A stretch of 64,000 nucleotides of DNA from Wuchereria bancrofti (taxonomy: Eukaryota > Nematoda > Chromadorea > Rhabditida > Onchocercidae). This document shows positions 1 to 13,267 of the stretch, piece after piece (positions within the stretch are counted from its first letter, which is position 1; every line of letters starts with the position of its first letter). The notes beneath the pieces were generated by a model. That model saw nothing but the letters and a program-made list of their open reading frames with translations, made no database searches and was not told where the DNA came from. The position numbers and the translations under genes were made by a program. The stretch covers positions 564,402 through 628,401 of the forward strand of contig SSBO01000007.1 of assembly GCA_005281725.1 (NCBI GenBank), in the 5' to 3' direction.

Positions 1-1397
1 TTTGAAGCAAACATGACGTTCGGACCTCATTCTGAGTTGCTGCAAAAAGAATATTTGGAAAAGCATTGTGATATTCGATTTGTATAATCGGCATTGCAGT
101 TGACACAGTATCGAATACCAGTAGCGAAGTACCTTTTCCTGATGGAGCTTTATGAAGTACAACATTATCAACGAACATCAAGGAGCCAACATTGACTAGA
201 CTAACTGCAAATCAATTTCAATCTAATGTGAGACCAATTTTTAAAAGAAAAAAATTATTATTGAAAGAACTCTGCAAAGCTCTGGGACATATAACTGTTG
301 CCTAAAAAGAAAGAATGAAGCCTAACAAATCAAATTACGAAAAAAAACGATAGTTCGAATAGTTAAGGAAAACTAATCATTTTCTCTAATTAATCCAGTG
401 ATTTTTTCTTCAAGTTCTATATTTTTGTTACATCTTAAGCAATTTGCAAATTTAAACGAACAAGATTTATATTTAAAAAATTGCACTAACAAGTAATATT
501 GCGCGGATCGAATGGATCAATTGAAAAAGCACTAAAGGTTTGTGAATATGTAACACTCCAAATTCGATCCCCAGTCACTACATTCCATAAAATTAAATTA
601 TTCGGAGAATGTAATACCAAGAGAAAATCACGACTCGTATCTTCCCAAGGAAACCAAGCAAGACCTGAAAAACTTTGTAAGCAAAAGAAATCAAAGAGCA
701 TTGGTAAATGTAATATCAAGAGAAAATTATGTTTCAATTGATCTTTTCTCTTTGATAAGCAGTAAATAAGGCAATACTCTGATCTTTCAATCTAAAATTC
801 TATTCGAATTGGGAAATTAAAAAATAAGCAGATATACTTATTTGCTTAAGATTGATTCGTGTTAATTAAAAATTAATGTCACGATTGTACTAAAAACTAG
901 GTCCATTTTAAAAAACTAACATACCACAATTTCAATTCCATTAAAGACGGATAATTTTAGTTAAAAATACATAACTCTTAATGCAAAAAAGCCAAAGCTT
1001 ACTCAAAACTGCACTATTCGGAACAGAAAAAGATGACAGTTCGACACCTTCCACAATATCCCATACAACTACCGTACCGCTAACATCAGCAGATGCACAT
1101 CGTAATCGCACTTCGGCCGAGAAACCCACTTCTTCCTCTGATGAACAGCAAATCTGAAAGTATTCTTAACATTATGAATTGAAATTTTAAACGACTATCA
1201 CTGTAGATTTATCCAAAAACTGTTAGATTATATATGACGTTTTATAGATTTTCCAAAAAAAAAAAAGACAGTTCCATTGGCTGCTATTATCTTACTGCAT
1301 ATTCCAATATGCTATAAATTTAACGATCGTAGCAAAATTAACGATATCATTGTATTGTCACCAACAACAAATAACAAAAGCGGAATTCAACTTTCAA

Positions 1398-1433
<36 letters not shown>

Positions 1434-2221
1434 CAACCCAAGAAAAGAAAGTCTTAATTGTATTAGGAAACTTATACTGAACCTTAATGGCTCAGTATGT
1501 GTGTTAACATTTCTGAGTGGAGACAAAAAAGAACTTACATGTGTAATAGCTAAAGTATGCCGCTCGAGAGTGTGGATAATTTTATTCCGAAGTACATCAA
1601 ATACTACAACCGTACAATGAGCTCCATACACCAGCAAACCTTTTTCATTCCTGAAACAGATAATGAAATTGCAAGAAATAACATTCATCATTACAAATTT
1701 AATTATTCATAAAACATTTTTAAAATCTGATAGTATAAGACTCATAAGAACATAGTATTGCAAAATTCAAACTTCCAAATTTCCTTCTGTTGTCAGTCCA
1801 AAAGTTATGTATTAAAGACTTCGGATATTTACCTAATATAAGTTATGTATTAAAGACTTCGGATATTTACCTAATATTACCTTCTAAACAAATTTTCAGC
1901 TTCAAATTCATTAAGTTAGAGAAACAGAAAGTTTTATAATATTATTTTCTGGAATGAAAGAAGAAACTACCATTATTTTTTACTTCATACTACTGTTTAA
2001 AACTTTCTGCTTAATGCTATGGCAGTTTCGACCTGCTTACGACCCCGCAGTCAACCGATTTAGTTAACTCATTTCTTAAAAAGAAAAAGGAATGCAAGTG
2101 AGTAAGCGAAATAAAATTTCATTTGTCTTCATATTGACGAACTATAAGGATTTTTAGCTCACCACGAGAATGCGTCTTTATTGCTAGGATGTAAAGAACC
2201 AGGTAACGTCATCGTCAACAT
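1..2221 (-). CDS. wdr11: WDR11-like WD-repeat protein, N-terminal part (runs off left edge)
   Basis: Partial gene, five exons seen: 2163-2221, 1539-1650, 1003-1153, 491-664 and 1-204 (continuing left); all junction phases agree. The start ATG at 2221-2219 gives MLTMTLPGSLHPSNKDAFSW. Exon 2 carries KGLLVYGAHCTVVVFD, exon 3 RCASADVSGTVVVWD and exon 4 SRDFLLVLHSPNNLILWN followed by SIDPFDP; each matches the first WD blades of human WDR11 in order. Exon 5 has PSGKG, also at the matching place. WDR11 is a twin beta-propeller scaffold of the FAM91A1-C17orf75 complex at the trans-Golgi, which captures endosome-derived vesicles, and it is linked to ciliary/Hedgehog signalling in vertebrates (family knowledge). 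The second propeller lies outside the window. RPS19 lies 650 bp upstream on the same strand. Confidence 0.85.
1399..1431. repeat. Poly-A run of about 33 bases
   Basis: Homopolymer A tract in the intron between exons 2 and 3 of the WDR11 gene. On the gene's strand it is a poly-T run. Its length is prone to sequencing error. Confidence 0.9.
1802..1877. repeat. Two exact tandem copies of a 38-bp unit
   Basis: The unit beginning AAGTTATGTATTAAAGAC occurs at 1802-1839 and again at 1840-1877 without change. It lies in the first WDR11 intron and has no coding content. Confidence 0.9.
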
Positions 2222-2874
2222 TCTTCTTTGTTTTAATGGATGATTATGATATCGCTATTGCATCATGAAATTATGTAGGTAAGCCAAATTCTCCTTTTGT
2301 CCATTATAAATTAACCGTATTAGTGGCTCTGGAAGAAACATCCATCCTGTACAATGGTATTTGCTTCAGACGGATCCTGTTGCAACATGATACGATTAAT
2401 TATGAGCATATCACCAAATAAAGGACAAAGGTTACAGTAGGAAGAACAACCTGGTGAGATATCTGCTCATAACTTCAAATTTCTAACATTATCATTATTG
2501 AAAATGATGTAACCATTCTCTTTACATCAAAAAAAAAAAAAAAACACGGATGTATAAGATGGTAGTGCTCTCTTTACTACTGAATTACACCTTACATCTT
2601 TAACTGTTGGCAGGAAGCTCCCACAGTGTAAAAAAACAAAATTCTTGAACTAAAACAATTTTACTTCCAGTATAAATATTTTCGGGATATTTTCTATGTA
2701 ATTCTTTTATGATGCAATAGCAATAATGACAAAAAGGACTAAGCCGTATAGAAAAATTACTTTATGACAAATAAAACATGCATTATCTTCAGAGATATCT
2801 TTCCACATTAAACAACAGAATCATTCAAATTCTTCAAAAAAATCTCTCTCTCTTCATCAAAATCAACCATAAAT
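2222..2874. other. Spacer between RPS19 and WDR11
   Basis: About 650 bp between the RPS19 stop and the WDR11 start, both on the minus strand. It must hold the RPS19 3' UTR and the WDR11 5' region. The same-strand order would allow an operon, but no clear spliced-leader acceptor was pinned down. A poly-A run sits at about 2529-2544. No other gene seen. Confidence 0.6.
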
Positions 2875-3894
2875 TTACGACTCGAATGAATGCTTTGTAT
2901 TCTGACGCAACTGTGACGCAATACGATCCAAATCTTTGCGACCCTGGAATAAAAGACAAAACTGTAATAAATCAAAACTGGAACTAGCAATACGGAATGC
3001 AACTGATAATTAAATACCTTTTTAATACTTTCTTTTTAGAGATGATAATATCCAGCAAAAAAATTATACAACAAAGATGAAAGTTATAACAACAAACATA
3101 AGGAGATATCATCGACTTTGATAGTGCTAATAGAAAAAAAAACAATAAAATAAGTTATAGTGAAAACAAATTTAATGATTATCCGAATAAATTAACCACA
3201 AACCTGCTTAGTCAATATGCGTCCCTTACCATCAGGATCTTTTTCTACCCATTTGATGGCTTCCAATGTTTGCAGAGCTTTACGTATAACCGAACCGGAT
3301 GACCTCACAAAATGATTCGGTGTAACACCATGTCGCTTATTACCACCATATACACGTCTCAATGCACCAACACCTAAACGGTATTTAAACTATTGAGGAA
3401 AATCGTCCCAGCTCTTTCAGCGTTCTGTTTGTTGGTATTGGCCTGAAGTTATTGTTCATAGGAAAATTGAATATGAAGTTAAATACAGTTCTGCTCAAAT
3501 TCATAATTTACAGAAGAAAAAGAATGACAAAAAGATATGTTAAATAAATCCTCGATTACCAGAAATGATCGTTTGATATGATGCCATTCCGATGTTAGCA
3601 GAAAATCGAACGTGAAATAACGAACAGTTATGTAAGCTGAACGTAAATAATGGTAAAAAAATACAACATTAAACTTTTACCGGTAGGTGAACGAATGTAC
3701 AAACGACGTGCAATGCTTGCTGTACGGATGTAATACCAGTCGTTATCAACCGGTGCTAATTCCTTATTTTGACCCAATTTGACGACATCGGACCAATCTG
3801 GCACTCTTACTTTGCCACTTTTCTTCAGGAAACCCGCAATTTGACGTACAATTTCATGTTGATCAACGTCTTTAACGCTTGTCGGTTTCACCAT
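2875..3894 (-). CDS. rps-19: 40S ribosomal protein S19 (eS19)
   Basis: Complete gene of three exons, 3681-3894, 3204-3373 and 2875-2943, totalling 453 nt (150 residues; human RPS19 has 145). Exon 1 starts [14 protein letters not shown] and contains [13 protein letters not shown] and [11 protein letters not shown]. Exon 2 holds the signature [17 protein letters not shown] and [14 protein letters not shown]. Exon 3 gives [12 protein letters not shown] and a basic end. This is the family order from end to end. The protein is a structural component of the small ribosomal subunit, needed for 18S rRNA maturation (family knowledge). All splice phases fit. The gene is divergent from NDUFA13, whose start lies 1.2 kb to the right. 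Confidence 0.97.
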
Positions 3895-5092
3895 ATTTCT
3901 TAAATGTATGTACAGATTTGATGTCTGATGTCTTGTTTTAAATTTAATTTCAAGATAAAATTTGAGCTAAATTTTGTCGCAAGGTGAAATGACGAACAAA
4001 TGAAGTAATATAAGTCAAATTCATCAAAATTCGCATAAATCTCGCAATTTATGTTTACTCGTAAAGTGTATTAAGACTACAAATCTTATCCATCATCAAA
4101 GTTCTATTCGAATGTTACATTTTATCCCCTATTTAACGCTTACTCAAATATTTTATTCAAACTTAATGAATACTTCCATATTTTAAAACTTCTAGTATTT
4201 ACCAAACAGTCTAGAAGAAAATTTACCATTAATTCAGAAATTCTCTGAATTCTCCCATTTTTACTCCTTTTTCACTAAAATTATCTGTCTTAAATACTTC
4301 AGTAATAAAAATACTTATTCTGTTTGATAAAGATTTCGATAGTTTCGAATGAGTAATAAACTTTCTTTTAGATTGTTTGATGTTAAAATGCTAGAGGTTT
4401 AGAATTTGGAGATAATTATTAAATAAGCTTGGATAAGACATTCAAGTAAGTAAGTAGACATTAGACATTAAGTAGGTAAATTTAAGTAAGTAATAAGTAC
4501 ACGTTAAGCAAGTAAGTAAGAGCAATTAAGCGATGTAACGGAATGAAGATTTGCATTATCTCCCCAACATATTTTAAGCAAAAGATAAGGCCGTATAAAA
4601 TTCCATCCGTTTGTTTGTTTGTTGTTTCATATATATTTGGGCGTGGCATATACTGTTGAGCTGAATTACAGGAGTTTTAGCTAATTAACCGAGTAATTAG
4701 ATTTTAGTGATTAAGTTAACATACAACTATGAAATCATCCAATCGAAAATATAAAGATTTTAAATGGATTAAGAAATAAAACAAAGCTTTTACTTATCAA
4801 CTTAACTCATTTGTTAAACAATTCGTACCAATTTCATAATGAATGGACAATTTCTGCTTTTCCTAATTCTGTCATTCTTCTTTTAATTTTTCTCCAGTTT
4901 TAGTACTATTTTCATCCGGTAATTTGATTTCTCAATTTTATATCAAATAGTTAATTTATTGTTTGCAGTCATACTCCCATGAATTTGTTTTGCAATTTCC
5001 TGCGTGGAGATTGAAATTGTGATGATTCTATTAACATAATTGTTATGGAAATCTGCACATTTTATCTGGAATAAAGTTAGGATATTTCAGCA
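3895..5092. promoter_or_regulatory. Divergent intergenic region between RPS19 and NDUFA13
   Basis: A 1.2-kb AT-rich region lying between two 5' ends, so it should hold the promoters of both housekeeping genes (inferred from orientation only). An imperfect AAGT/AAGTAAG repeat lies at about 4443-4522. The sequence TTTCAG directly before CAATG at 5084-5091 is a good trans-splice acceptor for NDUFA13. No TATA box or other motif could be supported. Confidence 0.5.
4443..4522. repeat. Imperfect AAGT-type short tandem repeat
   Basis: A run of AAGTAAGTAAGTAG-like units broken by short unrelated stretches, in the RPS19/NDUFA13 spacer. It has no coding potential. Confidence 0.6.
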
Positions 5093-7272
5093 ATGACGAC
5101 CAACTATCGGCAAGATATGCCACCTGCAGGTGGATATAGCAAATTTAATTGGTCGCGAACTTTTCCAAAAGTTTTTTGGAGAGGTAATTATTACCCTTAT
5201 ATTTTATTCATTTAAATATTAAGTTCATTAATTTCATTTAAACACACAAGCATTTGCGAATTTTCAGTCTGAAATAATTTTTTTTTTATATTTCAGTCTA
5301 TCGGAAATGGCTTAAGGCATCCTCAGTTATTTAAATATACCACCGAATTAATTTACAGTTGCAAGTTTTCCCTTAGATTTTAACCCACAATAGTGTCAGT
5401 AATAAGTAGGACTTAGTTTTACTTGTAGAGTATGTTATTAGTAACTATGCAATAAAGAAGATTAATGATTAAAATAAAATTGCATTGGTGAAGATAAAGA
5501 ATGGATTGCGGGAGGGACTGCAGAATTGGTAATTTACAAAAATTTTTTTTTACACTTATTTTTGTTATAATTAAATTGATAATGATTAACAGCAAAAAAA
5601 TCTCGAAAAAATTGAAAAGAAAAGATGTTATGGATGTTTGCGAAAGCCAATAAATTGCAATTTTCCTAATTCTTTTTTTTAGCTGAAAAGTTATTGGGTG
5701 TTGTTATTTTTTTATTTGGATATGGTCTTTTCCAGGCTCGAGCTCTTAAACGTGCTATCCTGTAAGTTTTATTTCCTGTTGTACCTCATTTGTAGACTAT
5801 TCATTGAGAAACTGAAAATCTGCATACGTTAGAATTCTTGCTGGATAGGATAACGAAATATCTGCCTTCTGTTATTAAGTGAAGTACTATTAAAATTTCG
5901 GTAGATGTATTATAAGGTCGTACATATCGCATAACATATCTTATTGATTTGTTTCCTTGGGTAATCTCTTTAAGTCAAGTAATTTTTTTCTCTCCCTAAT
6001 AAAATGCTCAAATATTATATTTTAACTGAAATCTGAGACAGAATGATCCATACATTATGTTACAGTACGGAAAGATTTGAAGATAAGGATTTATATGTTG
6101 CGATGACGCCATTTTTATACGCTGAACGAGATCGAAGGTTTCTTTTTCTCATTTTCTTTCTGTGCAGTGTAACTGTCACATAATTTAATTTCCTTAAACT
6201 TTCTTATGAAATTCTTTCCTTATACATATATATACAATTGCCTTATACAATTTAGTTCGACCTTATTCAAGAATGTACTGCATAGATATCCTAAAAAATT
6301 ATGATCAAATACACCATTTAGTTCACTATATGAAAGAACTATTAGTAATTTATAGTGTCTGGAAATTAAAAAACTTCTTTCTTCCTTAACTAGTAGTTCG
6401 GATAATTAGTTCTGTTATGTCTGAAAGGCTGTATCATAACCTTATAATTTAAGTGTTTTGTTTTGCCAGCTTCACTTACAACTTCCGAATGGATTTTTCG
6501 AGACGATGTGGTAAAACGCTTTTTCAAAATTTTCGAGTATTTAATCATCTTTTGCTGACCTATTAAATTAACTCAGTACCGACGAATAAGTAATCTATTT
6601 TGGATTTCACTCAGAATAAACAAATTTTGTAGATGGCTGAAACTTCTAAAGCAGAATCGCGATTATGAAATGAAACTGGCGGAAATTAGTGATGATAAAG
6701 CATGGAGAGTTGGAACCTGGTATGGCGAACCTGTGTATTTCACATTACAAGATCGGTGGTGGGATCCAACACCTCATGTAGGTTCTTTTCATTAGAGAAG
6801 TTAAAGTTTAATTTTTGGTGGTCACAAATATAGCAACATCAAAGAAAGCTATAACTTCGGAAAACGGTTATAGCTTTACTTGATATGTTGCTTAACTGCT
6901 ATTTCAAGACCTAAAGTTTTCCAGTCAGTAGAAATTGACATCATTCGATAACCAGATATGCTTTGAATGAATAATATTTCTCCCACTTATGTTTCCAGTG
7001 CTGGAAACAATGTAAGACTAGGCCGATCAGATGTGTGAACGCATAGTAGCATCTCATCCTGCTTTTTTTTTCATTCAGTAAATCTTTTTTCGATGACGAG
7101 TCATGTACCTGAGATGTTACTTATCCCTCTAACATATGTTCAGGATTTTGAAAAAGATGAAGTCCATACAAACCAAAGTAAAATATTCTATTTGTAGGAG
7201 GCTTATGCTCATTCTCCAATGAAGAATATCTACGACGACTTTGAGTTTATTCATCGTGCAGATCATGTTTAA
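5093..7272 (+). CDS. ndufa13: NDUFA13 / GRIM-19, complex I accessory subunit
   Basis: Complete gene of five exons: 5093-5183, 5683-5761, 6066-6137, 6633-6777 and 7198-7272, totalling 462 nt (153 residues; human 144). The N-terminus has the family hallmark QDMPPAGGYSKFNW. Exon 2 encodes a single membrane helix (LLGVVIFLFGYGLFQAR). Exon 3 has YVAMTPFLYAERDRR, matching the human run around the QAETDRR motif, and exon 4 has KAWRVGTWYGEPVYF. The protein anchors in the mitochondrial inner membrane and is required for assembly of NADH:ubiquinone oxidoreductase; in mammals it also binds STAT3 (family knowledge). The ATG follows a TTTCAG directly, which suggests a spliced leader. It converges with TTC1. 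Confidence 0.95.
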
Positions 7273-8178
7273 TGATGGAAGCTAGTATAGATTTTAGAAC
7301 ATTGAAATATGTAGTGTGTGATGTATTCTGTTCATCTTTTGTTATTTGTACGAATTAGCTTCGTTATTATTAGCCAGTAATTGTAATTGCTTCACATTTT
7401 GGTGGATATTTGAGAGAAAGAACTTTAAACTCCAATTATGTAATTGGATCTTGTGCATTATGCAACTATGCATATTTCTTTAATATGTATGTCGCAGTTT
7501 GTTATTGTCGTGAGCCGTTTAGAAAGATATATAAATACCTTTTATTTTATTTTATATACGACGCACTGGGAAAAGGAATTTGAGATAATTTTGATTGATG
7601 ATGGTGCGCTTCTAGAATTTTTTATATGCTTCTTTGTCATGATTGACTGTGCAGTATTAGAATGGTCAAGTTTTGCAGACTGCAAAAAATGAATTGTTTT
7701 AAATGATGCTTTAATGAAACACTATTCACAAATGAAGCGTTATAATATGAGCTGGAATAGGGCTAAACGAATATTACTGTTCTCTCTGTGACCGCTTTAT
7801 CTAAACATGCGACTTTTCCTGCTTTTTTATAGAGAATAACATCAATACCACATGTACCTTAATGAAGTGAGTATCATCATATGCTAACTTATTATCAGAA
7901 AGTAAATGACACATGTCTACGACCTTAGCAAGAACAATTAACAGCACAGTACAGATTATAAAAGATCATTAAAATTATTGTGCAAAATATGACGCCGATA
8001 AAAATAAAAATTGTCATGTGACATAAGAAGGTACAGGTGCCGCTTATTCCTTAATAAATCGAGACTGCATTTTGTCGAGAACGCAGCTCAACGTAAGAAA
8101 GGTTTCTCTTCTTATGGAAATAAACTTCAAGATGAGAAATGAAACATATAAAATTGACCAGGACACAAGCAAAAAGCA
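7273..8178. other. Convergent spacer between NDUFA13 and TTC1
   Basis: About 900 bp between two stop codons, so it holds the two 3' UTRs. Reading frames of up to about 80 codons here have no recognisable protein content. Confidence 0.6.
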
Positions 8179-10255
8179 TCACTTCTTCATATTTATCGAA
8201 TATCCTCCACCCGGTTGTTGCACCATTTCGAAGTTATCCGTTGATAAACCAAAAGGTTTCAAGCACATATTTCCAAAATCTTTCAGTTTCGAAATCATTT
8301 CCTGAAATACTTCTATTACTGTTTCAAAGCTCACATGAACGTCATCAATCTTTTAAAAACATTAGCCATTGAACATTAGCCACATGAATCTAAGTTGATA
8401 ATGAATACTATGTAAAAGGATTAAAGGGACATCCATCCGGGAAACTGAAGTGTGCCGGAGAAACAATCCTGCATCTTAGGCAAGTTAATTGGTATTTGCA
8501 AAAAATTATATCCTTTTATTATCTGCCTATCTCTTCGTTAATTTTAAGGGGCATGTCTTGAGAGTCATAAAGTTTTGAAGCTCTTTAATCATAGAGTTTT
8601 AATGCTTTTCCTTAAATTTGGTCTTTCTTAAATTTTAAAATTCGAAATCAGATTTTTCGGTAAAAAATACCATACCTTCTTCATCCTTTCATTCCGTTCA
8701 TCAATTGCCTGTTTTAGATCAGCAATTTTCTTGGCATAATCCTTCCTTCTTTCAGGATACATTTTAAATAATGATTCATAGTCTTCAACGGCTTGTTCAT
8801 ATTTCTCTTCCAATTGAGCATAACAGTGAGCACGTCTTTCTAAGGGCTTATCATTTGGTGCACCTAAAAAGATAAAATAAATCCTAACAGTGTAGCTAAA
8901 TTAAAAAGATTAGAAGATTAAATTTCAATTTCATTTCCTGCTTTAGATCAGCAACAAAACAAAACAAACATTGCTTTTTATATAAGCAACAAAATAAATT
9001 GAAATTTTAAAGGGAATGATCGAAACTGACCAATTTCCAACGCTTCACTACAATCTTCAATAGCTTTTTCCCAGTCCCTGAGTTTCATATGTGCAGCAGC
9101 TCGATTGCTCAAATATGTTGCTCTGAAAGGAAAAAATTTTTTTTGTTCTCATTTTTCTTGTTTAAACTGTGTAGAGAAAGCGCATGACAGTTAAAATAAT
9201 GTAACAAAAGTAAAAAAAAAGTAAAATGACAGTGAAACATTTTATTAACTATTATTATCTAACATTTGTCTCTGTCTTTGAAAAGGAGCTCAAAATTAAA
9301 CAAACAAAGTATAAAAACCTATCACTAGTGTATATGAGTGGACAAGTATCCAAAGATTTCGTGTAAAAATGTGCTGCTTCATACCAAAATCCTTGGCCAA
9401 AATAATCATTCCCCTGAAAATCTAAGAAATATGAACATTCTTAACTAAATAAACATTCTCCACTAAACTCTCGATTAGCCGAGTTGAGATTCGAGTCAGG
9501 CGATTTAAAAGAATGAAAAAATATAATCATACTAGACTCATAACATATGTTAGCATAGTTCCAGAACGGAAAGAATCCATGAATGTCACAAAAAAGATCC
9601 ATCATAATTGCATTATAAATTTAACATTTCCTGCGACGTAAAACCGAAATTTAAATTAATGCTATGACATATGAAGAAATTTACCTGAGTTTTTAAAGCT
9701 TTAGACTTTTCTCGAAGGTTATTTAATTCCTCCTCGGATAATGCTGCTTCTCGTTCTTTACGCTTCTCCAATTCTTCTTTTTTCGTTTCACCCATTTTTT
9801 TGTCGTTTTGCTGCGTGTTACTTTCGTCTGCAAATTGCATATAATTCATAGAAATAATAGATCAAAGTTGTTCATCGTAGTCCTATGCAAGACACAAGAA
9901 AAACTGTAGACAATTACTGACCGATTCTGTCATTCCCATAGAAATTTCAGCCTAACTTCCATTATAAACATTAAAAAAAAAAAAAACGGACCTGTTAATT
10001 CGCATAATGAAATTAAGCCAAAAGAAGGAGTGAAGAAAGAACTCGGCACCTCTAAAGTTTGAATTTGAAAAATTAAAATAAACCACCTTTATTACTTCTG
10101 TCCTGAATACCATCATTAAGCGCTTTCTGCACAATATCATCGCCACCAATATCTTCCACCTTAGCATTAATGTCAGTCATATCATTTTTTGCGGATGAAT
10201 CAAGTGATTTAGTAAAATCAGCACCATCGTTAACTTTACTCGTTCCAGCCATCAT
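8179..10255 (-). CDS. ttc-1: TTC1, tetratricopeptide repeat protein 1
   Basis: Complete gene of six exons: 10087-10255, 9685-9827, 9319-9413, 9031-9122, 8676-8863 and 8179-8301, totalling 810 nt (269 residues; human 292). An acidic, unordered N-terminus is followed by a charged [12 protein letters not shown] stretch. Three TPR units follow, seen as [32 protein letters not shown] and the [20 protein letters not shown] segment. The family-specific end follows: [20 protein letters not shown] and [13 protein letters not shown]1 is a cochaperone that binds the C-terminus of Hsp70/Hsp90 and Ras/G-alpha proteins (family knowledge). The start is the first of two ATG codons at 10255. A neighbour of LONP1 in C. 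elegans as I remember it. Confidence 0.95.
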
Positions 10256-13200
10256 TGACAACGTTTATAAAACCTATGATAAGATCAGCAACGTTTTATA
10301 TCAATTAGCTCAGAGTATCATCTGATAAAGTTACAGTCTTATGTTGCGAATGACTTTTCATTAACCTTCGGGCTACAAAACTGAATTACTGTTACTGGTT
10401 TTCCGAAAAGTCTAGTCCACTAAACTGGTCAATAATTTACTGTTTATATTCTATCTTGAACGTTAATCTTCATATTACCACTGAAAAACTATCCCATATT
10501 GATACAAAAACCTATCCAGCGCAACTAATTCTGGAGAATAAACTTGAGAAATATAGACATTTAAAGATAACAAAATGAGATATATTAATTGGTTATAGTT
10601 AACCAAACAAATAAGTGATTCAGTCAGATCATAAATTAATTTATTTTCACATTCACATATATTTACAGAATATACCATAAACATTACATTCTCACAAATA
10701 AAAATATAATTTCCACAGTATAATAGATGAACGGGAGGTGATTAAAAGATTTAAGTGTTACCAGGTAATGATTTTGGTAAAGTTATTTCAAATTTCAGAT
10801 ATCGTTTTGATCATATTCCAACATTATCATAGAGTTATTTCTTTCTAATAATGATTTGATTTTTTTGAAAAATATTACTATATATATTAGGATCTTAATA
10901 TTATATATATTAGGACTAAACCAATAGGTTGAAGCTTTGGCTATGACATATAATTTCAAATCTTATTCAAGATAAATTATTAAGGATTATGTTAAGAAAA
11001 ATGTTGCATAAGAAAGAACTTTTCAGGCGTATAAAATGTAAAATCAGAAGTTTCCCGTCTCCGATCAACTCAACTGCTTCGTAAGTTTGAGATTAACTTA
11101 TTATTAAGGTGGCAATAACACAACATTTAACTCTACAGTACTTGTTACCTTGATGTCACAACTATTTAAATTTAAGCAAGGACTTTAAACCTATATATCT
11201 GACCTGTCAGAACTATGTGTATTTAATATGTAACGATTGTATAAGTATTTTTATAATCTTTACGAATTAATCATCTCGAACATTACCCGTATTACAATAA
11301 ACCCTCACAATACCACATAATTAAAAAAAAAAGATGATAAAAGAGTCATTTATGTATCCCAATTATTATGTTCTTAATGAAGAACTATTTTTTACCAATG
11401 TTAGCTACTTTGAAAGCATGTTTCCTTTTCAAAATTTTTAAAAAAGAATCATAATCGAGGAACCAATTTAATAATATTAAATGAAAAATCTTATAAGCAA
11501 AATTGGAAAAATTTATTGGCTATCGCTTTTTCTTTAAACTCGCTTCTTCTTCGTTTATTTGATCTTCGTAATTTTTATCATTCAGTATTATCATCATTAA
11601 TGAGACAAATTTATTACTAAAATAAAAATTGTAAAAACTGTTATTGCAAATGAAAGTCAAAAACCGAGGGTGTATTAATAAATGAAAAGAGTAACGTTTA
11701 GAAATATACTTTTCAAGCAGAAAGTAAACAGTTAGTTATAGTAAGGCTTATTTCAATAAATATAAGAATTTCATCTCAGACGTAAATACAAAGTTTACTG
11801 AAACGAACTTTAAGCCTACTCAGGCTAAGTTATTTAGTCCAGTATCAGTATCGTATTTAAATCTCAAGTAACAGAATCATTTGAAACATTTATAGACTGC
11901 TCAAAATGCACTACATTCAACTCCAAAAATATTTGAAAGTGCATAAGAATTTACTTCCTGCGCGATTGTAAATGATTAGTGCTTATTAAAAATGTGATCT
12001 TACAAGAAACATCTGGTAGTGAAACTGCATCCTTCATATGCTGCAGTCGCATATGAAAAAGTAAGTTCTTACGCAACTTGGAAACTTTTTGGAATAAAAA
12101 TCTAAATCGTGACACAAACAATCCATAAATTAATGGTTAATAAAAAAAAATCATGAGAAAGTGATATGAAAAGAGTAAAGACTGTAAGTTCAAAACTGAC
12201 AAAAAAAAATTCTATAACAAGAATTTTCTAAAATACTTGTGGGAACGTACGATGAGCAACATGCAAATCCCAGTTCCTTTTTTTTTTCATTTTCTGTAGA
12301 TCTCTTTTTTCAATAGTGTTACGTTAGGACAAATTGATTCCGACAAAATTGTGATTTATCTTCAATTTCTCGCAAACAATTTGGAGTGCTACTCCTACAG
12401 TGAGGAAATATGGGAAAAAAAAATGAAAAAATTAGCTAAGATTGGTAAGTGGAATTTCTCAATACCTTAGTTGGTAAAGTGTACCGGAACACTGAAGTAC
12501 TTTTGAGCTACAGTAGATGTATTTAAAAGAAATCTAATAGGATCTGCATAATGCCTTAACTTTGTCTAAAACTTACTTCAATACCAGCTTAAAAAATTCC
12601 AGAAATCTGAGCATTAATCAAAGAAATAGTGAGACATTAGTTACCAACAAAGAGATCAAAAACTATAAGTTAAAATGTATTTTTTGCATGCGAACTTTTG
12701 GAGACACTGAAATGGATCTGTTAACTTAGGAATGCACAGATCTTTCTGTCACACTGACCAGACTCTGGAACAAAAACAGTCATAACAAATTCGTCTTAAA
12801 ATAGTTCCGAAAAGTTAAGAAATATATTTCAATTGTGAAAATGTATCCCAAATTTTAGTTCAATGTCGAATAAAAATTTAGAACTTGGTTCAGTTAGTGA
12901 TCCTGCATTTCAGATGCAAATACTGGTAGTAATGATTTAATGAGTTAATGAGCAAAACCGTCTTTTATATAAAGCAGAAATTAAACATGAAAATATTCAT
13001 AATGAGGAAAAACAATTTACTGGTCGTCAATATCCAAGCACAAAAAAGAATTAAGGTAAAGAGATACTTAAGAAATAATACTCACTTTCATGTTCTGTTC
13101 TCCAGAATCCATTTTCAAAATTATTTTGAGTTGTATATTTCCGACCATTGTCATCTTGAAATCCTTGGCTCAACCCTTTTCGATAACTTTTCAATCATGA

Positions 13201-13267
13201 AAGGCCTTGAACACTTACCGAACGAATTGTTGGAAAGCATAAATCCATAAATGGGAATTAATGACAC
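10256..13267. other. 3-kb non-coding stretch between TTC1 and the ICT1-like gene
   Basis: AT-rich sequence upstream of TTC1 and downstream of the ICT1-like gene. The longest reading frame (12948-13250, plus strand, 100 codons) is basic and rich in Asn/Ile/Phe, as expected of chance translation of AT-rich DNA. No family motif, splice pattern or RNA gene could be supported. The TTC1 promoter presumably lies near 10.3-10.7 kb. Confidence 0.5.

Noticed and set aside
12948..13250. 100-codon plus-strand frame between TTC1 and the ICT1-like gene
   Set aside because: Composition (Asn, Ile, Phe, Lys) is that of AT-rich noise, there is no family motif, and it ends just beside the ICT1-like stop on the other strand.
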